Below the pieces are notes generated by a model. The model was not told the origin of the DNA and did not search any database. It worked only from the letters and a program-made list of their open reading frames with translations. Made by a program: the position numbers and the translations under genes. A stretch of 64,000 bases of DNA from Viola odorata (lineage: Eukaryota; Streptophyta; Magnoliopsida; Malpighiales; Violaceae). Below are positions 48,213-60,349 of this stretch, piece after piece (positions within the stretch are counted from its first letter, which is position 1; each line of letters starts with the position of its first letter). Where the stretch lies: contig OY829543.1 of assembly GCA_963691705.1 (NCBI GenBank), forward strand, positions 29,163,523 through 29,227,522, written 5' to 3'.

Positions 48213-51200
48213 GTGAAGGGTGGTTTAGGGTTATTTCATGTAATAATTCCCAAGCCTACTCTTCGGCCATGGGAGAAAATTCCTTGTCTTTTGAAGTCTA
48301 CAGACTTATTTTCACATCATCGCTTTGAGTTACCTTTCAGTTATTTTCCAACCCTTTTCCATAGTACTGATGCATATCTCTCCTATGTAGGTACTATGTG
48401 TGACATTCGCAAAGGAATGGAGCGCGTAGATTCGAGGACGAATCCATTTTAAGAGGGAGGAGATGATACGAGCATGAGGGTTCTCACTCTTATCCACGTG
48501 AAGACCTCATGGATAGGCCGCGCAAGACATGAGGAATGTCGGGCCAAGTCCTCGCAAACCATGAAGACATGCGCGCACCTGGCGCGCAACCCTAGTATCC
48601 CATGAAGTCCCCGCGCCTAAGCCATCCGAGACCTTGCGCTAGCTCTCCAAGCCAATCTCTTCAGGCCCGCGGTCAAGGCCTTAAGTAAAGGGTAGTTTAG
48701 GGTTATTTCATGTAATAATTCCCAAGCCTACTCTTCGCCCATGGGAGAAAATTCCTTGTCTTTTGAAGTCTACAGACTTATTTTCACATCATCGCTTTGA
48801 GTTACCTTTCAGTTATTTTCCAACCCTTTTCCATAGTACTGATGCATATCTCTCCTATGTAGGTACTATGTGTGACATTCGCAAAGGAATGGAGCGCGTA
48901 GATTCGAGGACGAATCCATTTTAAGAGGGAGGAGATGATACGAGCATGAGGGCTCTCACTCGTATCCACGTGAAGACCTCAAGGATAGGCCGCGCAAGAC
49001 ATGAGGAATGTCGGCCCAAGTCCTCGCAAACCATGAAGACATGCGCGCACCTGGCGCGCAACCCTAGTATCCCATGAAGTCCCCGCGCCTAAGCCATCCG
49101 AGACCTTGCGCTAGCTCTCCAAGCCAATCTCTTCAGGCCCGTGGTCAAGGCCTTAAGTAAAGGGTAGTTTAGGGTTATTTCATGTAATAATTCCCAAGCC
49201 TACTCTTCGCCCATGGGAGAAAAATCCTTATCTATTGAAGTCTACAAACTTATTTTCACATCATCGCTTTGAATTACCTTTTAGTTATTTTCCAACCCTT
49301 TCCCATAGTGCTGATGCATATCTCTCCTATGTAGGTACTTTGTGTGACATTCGCAAAGGAATGGAGCCCGCAGATTCGAGGACGAATCCATTTGAAGAGG
49401 GAGGAGATGATACGAACATGAGGGCTCTCACTCGTATCCACCTGAAGACCTCATGGATAGGCCGCACAAGCCATGAGGAATGCCGCGCCAAGTCCTCGCA
49501 AACCATGAAGACATGCGTGCAGGCGCGCCAACCCTAGCATCCCATGAAGGCCCCGCGCCTAAGCCATCCGAGGCCTTGCGGTAGCTCTCCAACCCAATCT
49601 CTTCAAGCCCGCGGTCAAGGCCTTAAGTGAAGGGTGGTTTAGGGTTATTTCATGTAATAATTCCCAAGCCTACTCTTCGCCCATGGGAGAAAATTCCTTG
49701 TCTTTTGAAGTCTACAGACTTATTTTCACATCATCGCTTTGAGTTACCTTTCAGTTATTTTCCAACCCTTTTCCATAGTACTGATGCATATCTCTCCTAT
49801 GTAGGTACTATGTGTGACATTCGCAAAGGAATGGAGCGCGTAGATTCGAGGACGAATCCATTTTAAGAGGGAGGAGATGATACGAGCATGAGGGTTCTCA
49901 CTCTTATCCACGTGAAGACCTCATGGATAGGCCGCGCAAGACATGAGGAATGTCGGGCCAAGTCCTCGCAAACCATGAAGACATGCGCGCACCTGGCGCG
50001 CAACCCTAGTATCCCATGAAGTCCCCGCGCCTAAGCCATCCGAGACCTTGCGCTAGCTCTCCAAGCCAATCTCTTCAGGCCCGCGGTCAAGGCCTTAAGT
50101 AAAGGGTAGTTTAGGGTTATTTCATGTAATAATTCCCAAGCCTACTCTTCGCCCATGGGAGAAAATTCCTTGTCTTTTGAAGTCTACAGACTTATTTTCA
50201 CATCATCGCTTTGAGTTACCTTTCAGTTATTTTCCAACCCTTTTCCATAGTACTGATGCATATCTCTCCTATGTAGGTACTATGTGTGACATTCGCAAAG
50301 GAATGGAGCGCGTAGATTCGAGGACGAATCCATTTTAAGAGGGAGGAGATGATACGAGCATGAGGGTTCTCACTCTTATCCACGTGAAGACCTCATGGAT
50401 AGGCCGCGCAAGACATGAGGAATGTCGGGCCAAGTCCTCGCAAACCATGAAGACATGCGCGCACCTGGCGCGCAACCCTAGTATCCCATGAAGTCCCCGC
50501 GCCTAAGCCATCCGAGACCTTGCGCTAGCTCTCCAAGCCAATCTCTTCAGGCCCGTGGTCAAGGCCTTAAGTAAAGGGTAGTTTAGGGTTATTTCATGTA
50601 ATAATTCCCAAGCCTACTCTTCGCCCATGGGAGAAAAATCCTTATCTATTGAAGTCTACAAACTTATTTTCACATCATCGCTTTGAATTACCTTTTAGTT
50701 ATTTTCCAACCCTTTCCCATAGTGCTGATGCATATCTCTCCTATGTAGGTACTTTGTGTGACATTCGCAAAGGAATGGAGCCCGCAGATTCGAGGACGAA
50801 TCCATTTGAAGAGGGAGGAGATGATACGAACATGAGGGCTCTCACTCGTATCCACCTGAAGACCTCATGGATAGGCCGCACAAGCCATGAGGAATGCCGC
50901 GCCAAGTCCTCGCAAACCATGAAGACATGCGTGCAGGCGCGCCAACCCTAGCATCCCATGAAGGCCCCGCGCCTAAGCCATCCGAGGCCTTGCGGTAGCT
51001 CTCCAACCCAATCTCTTCAAGCCCGCGGTCAAGGCCTTAAGTGAAGGGTGGTTTAGGGTTATTTCATGTAATAATTCCCAAGCCTACTCTTCGCCCATGG
51101 GAGAAAATTCCTTGTCTTTTGAAGTCTACAGACTTATTTTCACATCATCGCTTTGAGTTACCTTTCAGTTATTTTCCAACCCTTTTCCATAGTACTGATG

Positions 51201-53772
51201 CATATCTCTCCTATGTAGGTACTATGTGTGACATTCGCAAAGGAATGGAGCGCGTAGATTCGAGGACGAATCCATTTTAAGAGGGAGGAGATGATACGAG
51301 CATGAGGGTTCTCACTCTTATCCACGTGAAGACCTCATGGATAGGCCGCGCAAGACATGAGGAATGTCGGGCCAAGTCCTCGCAAACCATGAAGACATGC
51401 GCGCACCTGGCGCGCAACCCTAGTATCCCATGAAGTCCCCGCGCCTAAGCCATCCGAGACCTTGCGCTAGCTCTCCAAGCCAATCTCTTCAGGCCCGCGG
51501 TCAAGGCCTTAAGTAAAGGGTAGTTTAGGGTTATTTCATGTAATAATTCCCAAGCCTACTCTTCGCCCATGGGAGAAAATTCCTTGTCTTTTGAAGTCTA
51601 CTGACTTATTTTCACATCATCGCTTTGAGTTACCTTTCAGTTATTTTCCAACCCTTTTCCATAGTACTGATGCATATCTCTCCTATGTAGGTACTATGTG
51701 TGACATTCGCAACGGAATGGAGCGCGCACATTCGAGGACGAATCCATTTGAAGAGGGAGGAGATGATACGAGCATGAGGGCTCTCACTCGTATCCACGTG
51801 AAGACCTCAAGGATAGGCCGCGCAAGACATGAGGAATGTCGGGACAAGTCCTCGCAAACCATGAAGACATGCGCGCACCTGGCGCGCAACCCTAGTATCC
51901 CATGAAGTCCCCGCGCCTAAGCCATCCGAGACCTTGCGCTAGCTCTCCAAGCCAATCTCTTCAGGCCCGTGGTCAAGGCCTTAAGTAAAGGGTAGTTTAG
52001 GGTTATTTCATGTAATAATTCCCAAGCCTACTCTTCGCCCATGGGAGAAAAATCCTTATCTATTGAAGTCTACAAACTTATTTTCACATCATCGCTTTGA
52101 ATTACCTTTTAGTTATTTTCCAACCCTTTCCCATAGTGCTGATGCATATCTCTCCTATGTAGGTACTTTGTGTGACATTCGCAAAGGAATGGAGCCCGCA
52201 GATTCGAGGACGAATCCATTTGAAGAGGGAGGAGATGATACGAACATGAGGGCTCTCACTCGTATCCACCTGAAGACCTCATGGATAGGCCGCACAAGCC
52301 ATGAGGAATGCCGCGCCAAGTCCTCGCAAACCATGAAGACATGCGTGCAGGCGCGCCAACCCTAGCATCCCATGAAGGCCCCGCGCCTAAGCCATCCGAG
52401 GCCTTGCGGTAGCTCTCCAACCCAATCTCTTCAAGCCCGCGGTCAAGGCCTTAAGTGAAGGGTGGTTTAGGGTTATTTCATGTAATAATTCCCAAGCCTA
52501 CTCTTCGCCCATGGGAGAAAATTCCTTGTCTTTTGAAGTCTACAGACTTATTTTCACATCATCGCTTTGAGTTACCTTTCAGTTATTTTCCAACCCTTTT
52601 CCATAGTACTGATGCATATCTCTCCTATGTAGGTACTATGTGTGACATTCGCAAAGGAATGGAGCGCGTAGATTCGAGGACGAATCCATTTTAAGAGGGA
52701 GGAGATGATACGAGCATGAGGGTTCTCACTCTTATCCACGTGAAGACCTCATGGATAGGCCGCGCAAGACATGAGGAATGTCGGGCCAAGTCCTCGCAAA
52801 CCATGAAGACATGCGCGCACCTGGCGCGCAACCCTAGTATCCCATGAAGTCCCCGCGCCTAAGCCATCCGAGACCTTGCGCTAGCTCTCCAAGCCAATCT
52901 CTTCAGGCCCGCGGTCAAGGCCTTAAGTAAAGGGTAGTTTAGGGTTATTTCATGTAATAATTCCCAAGCCTACTCTTCGCCCATGGGAGAAAATTCCTTG
53001 TCTTTTGAAGTCTACAGACTTATTTTCACATCATCGCTTTGAGTTACCTTTTAGTTATTTTCCAACCCTTTTCCATAGTGCTTAAGCATATCTCTCCTAT
53101 GTAGGTACTATGTGTGACATTCGCAAAGGATTGGAGCGCGCAGATTCGAGGACGAATCCATTTTAAGAGGGAGGAGATGATAGAAACATGAGGGCTCTCA
53201 CTCGTATCCAACTGAAGACCTCATGGATAGGCCGCGCAAGCCATGAGGAATGCCGAGCCAAGTCCTCGCAAACCATGAAGACATGCGTGCACCAGGCGCG
53301 CCAACCCTAGCATCCCATGAAGTCCCCGCGCCTAAGCCATCCGAGGCCTTGCGGTAGCTCTCCAAGCCAATCTCTTCAAGCCCGCGGTCAAGGCCTTAAG
53401 TGAAGGGTGGTTTAGGGTTATTTCATGTAATAATTCCCAAGCCTACTCTTCGCCCATGGGAGAAAATTCCTTGTCTTTTGAAGTCTACTGACTTATTTTC
53501 ACATCATCGCTTTGAGTTACCTTTCAGTTATTTTCCAACCCTTTTCCATAGTACTGATGCATATCTCTCCTATGTAGGTACTATGTGTAACATTCGCAAC
53601 GGAATGGAGCGCGCAGATTCGAGGACGAATCCATTTGAAGAGGGAGGAGATGATACGAGCATGAGGGCTCTCACTCGTATCCACGTGATGGGAAGTCCCC
53701 GCACCTATGCCATCCGAGGCCTTGCGGTAGCTCTCCAAGCCAATCTCTTCAAGCCCGCGGTCAAGGCCTTAA
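48213..53772 (+). repeat. Three-unit HOR (1,414 bp), three full copies plus a degenerate fourth
   Basis: Copies start at 48213, 49627, 51041 and 52455. Unit a has GCGTAGATTCG, a TTTTAA stop and GGTTCTCACTCTTATCC. Unit c (49157, 50571, 51985) has TACAAACTTATT and CCTTTCCCATAG and the 470-bp tail. The middle unit b varies: 48685 and 50099 are GCGTAGATTCG units, while 51513 is a GTCTACTGAC/TCGGGACAAG unit. The fourth copy departs after unit a: 52927 carries CTTAAGCATATC, AAAGGATTGG and GATAGAAAC, and 53400 is truncated. Confidence 0.9.
53400..53772 (+). repeat. Truncated monomer, 373 bp, with 4-nt filler at the junction
   Basis: The text runs CCACGTGA (53681-53688), TGGG, then AAGTCCCCGCACC (from 53693). 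Normal units have CCACGTGAAGACC and, about 100 bp later, CCCATGAAGTCCCC. A simple deletion at the shared GAAG would give CACGTGAAGTCC, so the TGGG is untemplated filler or a product of two events. The unit sits exactly where the right-family array gives way to left-family monomers. Confidence 0.85.
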
Positions 53773-56700
53773 GTGAAGGGTGGTTTAGGGTTATTTCATG
53801 TAATAATTCCCAAGCCTACTCTTCGCCCATGGGAGAAAATTCGTTGTGTTTTGAAGTCTACAGACTTATTTTCACATCATCGCTTTGAGTTACCTTTCAG
53901 TTATTTTCCAACCCTTTTCCATAGTACTGATGCATATCTCTCCTATGTAGGTACTATGTGTGACATTCGCAAAGGAATGGAGCGCGCAGATTCGAGGACG
54001 AATCCATTTGAAGAGGGAGGAGATGATACGAACATGAGGGCTCTCACTCGTATCCACGTGAAGACCTCATGGATAGGCCGCGCAAGCCATGAGGAATGCC
54101 GCGCCAAGTCCTCGCAAACCATGAAGACATGCGTGCACCAGGCGTGCCAACCCTAGCATCCCATCAAGTCCCCGCGCCTAAGCCATACGAGGCCTTGCGG
54201 TAGCTCTCCAAGCCAATCTCTTCAAGCCCGCGGTCAAGGCCTTAAGTGAAGGGTGGTTTAGGGTTATTTCATGTAAAAATTCCCAAGCCTACTCTTCGCC
54301 CATGGGAGAAAATTCGTTGTGTTTTGAAGTCTACAGACTTATTTTCCCATCATCGCTTTGAGTTACCTTTTAGTTATTTTCCAACTCTTTTCCATAGTGC
54401 TGATGCATATCTCTTCTATCTATGTACTTTGTGTGACATTCGCAAAGGAATGGAGCCCGCAGATTCGAGGACGAATCCATTTGAAGAGGGAGGAGATGAT
54501 ACGAACATGAGGGCTCTCACTCGTATCCTCGTGAAGACCTCATGGATAGGCCGCGCAAGACATGGGGAATGTCGGGCCAAGTCCTCGCAAACCATGAAGA
54601 CATGCGCGCACCTGGCGCGCAACCCTAGTATCCCATGAAGTCCCCGCGCCTAAGCCATCCGAGGCCTTGCGCTAGCTCTCCAAGCCAATCTCTTCAAGCC
54701 CGCGGTCAAAGCCTTAAGTGAAGGGTGGTTTAGGGTTATTTCATGTAATAATTCCCAAGCCTACTCTTCGCCCATGGGAGAAAAATCCTTGTCTTTTGAA
54801 GTCTTCAGACATATTTTCACATCATCGCTTTGAATTACCTTTTAGTTATTTTCCAACCCTTTTCCATAGTACTGATGCATATCTCTCCTATGTAGGTACT
54901 ATGTGTGACATTCGCAAAGGAATGGAGCGCGCAGATTCGAGGACGAATCCATTTTAAGAGGGAGGAGATGATACGAACATGAGGGCTCTCACTCGTATCC
55001 AACTAAAGACCTCATGGATAGGCCGCGCAAGCCATGAGGAATGCCGCGCCAAGTCCTCACAAACCATGAAGACATGCGTGCACCAGGCGCGCCAACCCTA
55101 GCATCCCATCAAGTCCCCGCGCCTAAGCCATACGAGGCCTTGCGGTAGCTCTCCAAGCCAATCTCTTCAAGCCCGCGGTCAAGGCCTTAAGTGAAGGGTG
55201 GTTTAGGGTTATTTCATGTAATAATTCCCAAGCCTACTCTTCGCCCATGGGAGAAAATTCGTTGTGTTTTGAAGTCTACAGACTTATTTTCCCATCATCG
55301 CTTTGAGTTACCTTTTAGTTATTTTCCAACTCTTTTCCATAGTGCTGATGCATATCTCTTCTATCTATGTACTTTGTGTGACATTCGCAAAGGAATGGAG
55401 CCCGCAGATTCGAGGACGAATCCATTTGAAGAGGGAGGAGATGATACGAACATGAGGGCTCTCACTCGTATCCTCGTGAAGACCTCATGGATAGGCCGCG
55501 CAAGACATGGGGAATGTCGGGCCAAGTCCTCGCAAACCATGAAGACATGCGCGCACCTGGCGCGCAACCCTAGTATCCCATGAAGTCCCCGCGCCTAAGC
55601 CATCCGAGGCCTTGCGCTAGCTCTCCAAGCCAATCTCTTCAAGCCCGCGGTCAAAGCCTTAAGTGAAGGGTGGTTTAGGGTTATTTCATGTAATAATTCC
55701 CAAGCCTACTCTTCGCCCATGGGAGAAAAATCCTTGTCTTTTGAAGTCTACAGACATATTTTCACATCATCGCTTTGAATTACCTTTTAGTTATTTTCCA
55801 ACCCTTTTCCATAGTACTGATGCATATCTCTCCTATGTAGGTACTATGTGTGACATTCGCAAAGGAATGGAGCGCGCAGATTCGAGGACGAATCCATTTT
55901 AAGAGGGAGGAGATGATACGAACATGAGGGCTCTCACTCGTATCCAACTGAAGACCTCATGGATAGGCCGCGCAAGCCATGAGGAATGCCGCGCCAAGTC
56001 CTCACAAACCATGAAGACATGCGTGCACCAGGCGCGCCAACCCTAGCATCCCATCAAGTCCCCGCGCCTAAGCCATACGAGGCCTTGCGGTAGCTCTCCA
56101 AGCCAATCTCTTCAAGCCCGCGGTCAAGGCCTTAAGTGAAGGGTGGTTTAGGGTTATTTCATGTAATAATTCCCAAGCCTACTCTTCGCCCATGGGAGAA
56201 AATTCGTTGTGTTTTGAAGTCTACAGACTTATTTTCACATCATCGCTTTGAGTTACCTTTCAGTTATTTTCCAACCCTTTTCCATAGTACTGATGCATAT
56301 CTCTCCTATGTAGGTACTATGTGTGACATTCGCAAAGGAATGGAGCGCGCAGATTCGAGGACGAATCCATTTGAAGAGGGAGGAGATGATACGAACATGA
56401 GGGCTCTCACTCGTATCCACGTGAAGACCTCATGGATAGGCCGCGCAAGCCATGAGGAATGCCGCGCCAAGTCCTCGCAAACCATGAAGACATGCGTGCA
56501 CCAGGCGTGCCAACCCTAGCATCCCATCAAGTCCCCGCGCCTAAGCCATACGAGGCCTTGCGGTAGCTCTCCAACCCAATCTCTTCAAGCCCGCGGTAAA
56601 GGCCTTAAGTGAAGGGTGGTTTAGGGTTATTTCATGTAAAAATTCCCAAGCCTACTCTTCGCCCATGGGAGAAAATTCGTTGTGTTTTGAAGTCTACAGA

Positions 56701-59444
56701 CTTATTTTCCCATCATCGCTTTGAGTTACCTTTTAGTTATTTTCCAACTCTTTTCCATAGTGCTGATGCATATCTCTTCTATGTATGTACTTTGTGTGAC
56801 ATTCACAAAGGAATGGAGCCCGCAGATTCGAGGACGAATCCATTTGAAGAGGGAGGAGATGATACGAACATGAGGGCTCTCACTCGTATCCAACTGAAGA
56901 CCTCATGGATAGGCCGCGCAAGCCATGAGGAATGCCGCGCCAAGTCCTCACAAACCATGAAGACATGCGTGCACCAGGCGCGCCAACCCTAGCATCCCAT
57001 CAAGTCCCCGCGCCTAAGCCATCCGAGGCCTTGCGCTAGCTCTCCAAACCAATCTCTTCAAGCCCGCGGTCAAAGCCTTAAGTGAAGGGTGGTTTAGGGT
57101 TATTTCATGTAATAATTCCCAAGCCTACTCTTCGCCCATGGGAGAAAAATCCTTGTCTTTTGAAGTCTACAGACATATTTTCACATCATCGCTTTGAATT
57201 ACCTTTTAGTTATTTTCCAACCCTTTTCCATAGTACTGTTGCATATCTCTCCTATGTAGGTACTATGTGTGACATTCGCAAAGGAATAGAGCGCGCAGAT
57301 TCGAGGACGAATCCATTTTAAGAGGGAGGAGATGATACGAACATGAGGGCTCTCACTCGTATCCAACTGAAGACCTCATGGATAGGCCGCGCAAGCCATG
57401 AGGAATGCCGCGCCAAGTCCTCGCAAACCATGAAGACATGCGTGCACCAGGCGCGCCAACCCTAGCATCCCATGAAGTCCCCGCACCTATGCCATCCGAG
57501 GCCTTGCGGTAGCTCTCCAAGCCAATCTCTTCAAACCCGCGGTCAAGGCCTTAAGTGAAGGGTGGTTTAGGGTTATTTCATGTAATAATTCCCAAGCCTA
57601 CTCTTCGCCCATGGGAGAAAATTCCTTGTCTTTTGAAGTCTACAGACTTATTTTCACATCATCGCTTTGAGTTACCTTTCAGTTATTTTCCAACCCTTTT
57701 CCATAGTACTGATGCATATCTCTCCTATGTAGGTACTATGTGTGACATTCGCAAAGGAATGGAGCGCGCAGATTCGAGGACGAATCCATTTGAAGAGGGA
57801 GGAGATGATACGAACATGAGGGCTCTCACTCGTATCCACGTGAAGACCTCATGGATAGGCCGCGCAAGCCATGAGGAATGTCGCGCCAAGTCCTCGCAAA
57901 CCATGAAGACATGCGTGCACCAGGCGTGCCAACCCTAGCATCCCATCAAGTCCCCGCGCCTAAGCCATACGAGGCCTTGCGGTAGCTCTCCAAGCCAATC
58001 TCTTCAAGCCCGCGGTCAAGGCCTTAAGTGAAGGGTGGTTTAGGGTTATTTCATGTAAAAATTCCCAAGCCTACTCTTCGCCCATGGGAGAAAATTCGTT
58101 GCGTTTTGAAGTCTACAGACTTATTTTCCCATCATCGCTTTGAGTTACCTTTTAGTTATTTTCCAACTCTTTTCCATAGTGCTGATGCATATCTCTTCTA
58201 TCTATGTACTTTGTGTGACATTCGCAAAGGAATGGAGCCCGCAGATTCGAGGACGAATCCATTTGAAGAGGGAGGAGATGATACGAACATGAGGGCTCTC
58301 ACTCGTATCCTCGTGAAGACCTCATGGATAGGCCGCGCAAGACATGGGGAATGTCGGGCCAAGTCCTCGCAAACCATGAAGACATGCGCGCACCTGGCGC
58401 GCAACCCTAGTATCCCATGAAGTCCCCGCGCCTAAGCCATCCGAGGCCTTGCGCTAGCTCTCCAAGCCAATCTCTTCAAGCCCGCGGTCAAAGCCTTAAG
58501 TGAAGGGTGGTTTAGGGTTATTTCATGTAATAATTCCCAAGCCTACTCTTCGCCCATGGGAGAAAAATCCTTGTCTTTTGAAGTCTACAGACATATTTTC
58601 ACATCATCGCTTTGAATTACCTTTTAGTTATTTTCCAACCCTTTTCCATAGTACTGATGCATATCTCTCCTATGTAGGTACTATGTGTGACATTCGCAAA
58701 GGAATGGAGCGCGCAGATTCGAGGACGAATCCATTTTAAGAGGGAGGAGATGATACGAACATGAGGGCTCTCACTCGTATCCAACTGAAGACCTCATGGA
58801 TAGGCCGCGCAAGCCATGAGGAATGCCGCGCCAAGTCCTCACAAACCATGAAGACATGCGTGCACCAGGCGCGCCAACCCTAGCATCCCATCAAGTCCCC
58901 GCGCCTAAGCCATACGAGGCCTTGCGGTAGCTCTCCAAGCCAATCTCTTCAAGCCCGCGGTCAAGGCCTTAAGTGAAGGGTGGTTTAGGGTTATTTCATG
59001 TAAAAATTCCCAAGCCTACTCTTCGCCCATGGGAGAAAATTCGTTGTGTTTTGAAGTCTACAGACTTATTTTCCCATCATCGCTTTGAGTTACCTTTTAG
59101 TTATTTTCCAACTCTTTTCCATAGTGCTGATGCATATCTCTTCTATGTATGTACTTTGTGTGACATTCGCAACGGAATGGAGCCCGCAGATTCGAGGACG
59201 AATCCATTTGAAGAGGGAGGAGATGATACGAACATGAGGGCTCTCACTCGTATCCACGTGAAGACCTCATGGATAGGCCGCGCAAGACATGGGGAATGTC
59301 GGGCCAAGTCCTCGCAAACCATGAAGACATGCGCGCACCTGGCGCGCAACCCTAGTATCCCATGAAGTCCCCGCGCCTAAGCCATCCGAGGCCTTGCGCT
59401 AGCTCTCCAAGCCAATCTCCTCAAGCCCGCGGTCAAAGCCTTAA
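53773..59444 (+). repeat. Second block of left-family monomers
   Basis: Units start at 53773, 54246, 54718, 55191, 55663, 56136, 56609, 57082, 57555, 58028, 58500 and 58973. The classes are those of 1.6-26 kb: TTCGTTGTG units, CAGACATATTTTC units with a TTTTAA stop, and CTCTTCTAT units with CCTCGTGAAG. A private CTTCTATCTATGTAC variant is shared by 54246, 55191 and 58028, so those units descend from one local copy. Unit 56609 is mixed, with the CTTCTATGTATG middle joined to a CAACTGAAG/CTCACAAACC end. Confidence 0.86.
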
Positions 59445-60349
59445 GTGAAGCGTGGTTTAGGGTTATTTCATGTAATAATTCCCAAGCCTACTCTTCGCCC
59501 ATGGGAGAAAAATCCTTGTCTTTTGAAGTCTACAGACTTATTTTCACATCATCGCTTTGAGTTACCTTTCAGTTATTTTCCAACCCTTTTCCATAGTACT
59601 GATGCATATCTCTCCTATGTAGGTACTATGTGTCACATTCGCAAAGGAATGGAGCGCGCAGATTCGAGGACGAATCCCTTTGAAGAGGGAGGAGATGATA
59701 CGAGCATGAGGGCTGTCACTCGTATCCACGTGAAGACCTCATGGATAGGCCGCGCAAGACATGAGGAATGTCGGGGCAAGTCCTCGCAAACCATGAAGAG
59801 ATGCGCGCACCTGGCGCGCAACCCTAGTATCCCATGAAGTCCCCGCGCCTAAGCCATCCGAGATCTTGCGCTAGCTCTCCAAGCCAATCTCTTCAGGCCC
59901 GCGGTCAAGGCCTTAAGTAAAGGGTAGTTTAGGGTTATTTCATGTAATAATTCCCAAGCCTACTCTTCGCCCATGGGAGAAAAATCCTTGTCTTTTGAAG
60001 TCTTCAGACTTATTTTCACATCATCGCTTTGAATTACCTTTTAGTTATTTTCCAACTCTTTTCCATAGTGCTGATGCATATCTCTTCTATGTATGTACTT
60101 TGTGTGACATTCGCAACGGAATGGAGGGCGCAGATTCGAGGACGAATCCATTTGAAGAGGGAGGAGATGATACGAACATGAGGGCTCTCACTCGTATCCA
60201 CGTGAAGACCTCATGGATAGGCCGCGCAAGACATGGGGAATGTCGGGCCAAGTCCTCGCAAACCATGAAGAGTCCCCGCGCCTAAGCCATCCGAGGCCTT
60301 GCGCTAGCTCTCCAAGCCAATCTCTTCAAGCCCGCGGTCAAAGCCTTAA
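59445..60349 (+). repeat. Unit pair related to 11548/12020, second unit chimeric and truncated
   Basis: Unit 59445 has TCGGGGCAAG, GAAGAGATGCG and GAGATCTTGCGC, the markers of 11548 and 15327, plus private AAGCGTGG and GTGTCACATTC. Unit 59917 starts like 12020 and 15799 (GTAAAGGG, AAGTCTTCAGAC) but switches at about 60057 to CCAACTC and CTCTTCTATGTATG. Confidence 0.82.
59917..60349 (+). repeat. Truncated chimeric monomer, 433 bp (39-bp internal loss)
   Basis: At 60271/60272 the text runs ACCATGAAGA|GTCCCCGCGCC. The missing 39 bp starts at CATGCGCGCACC and ends at TCCCATGAA, removing the whole GC-rich stem-loop. Recombination at the flanking CCATGAAG repeat would have produced CCATGAAGTCC, so the junction is not that simple event. 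Confidence 0.85.

Noticed and set aside
53400..53888. Longest open frame in the window (162 codons)
   Set aside because: It is created by the deletion junction at 53689, which joins two copies of the monomer out of register, so it is accidental.
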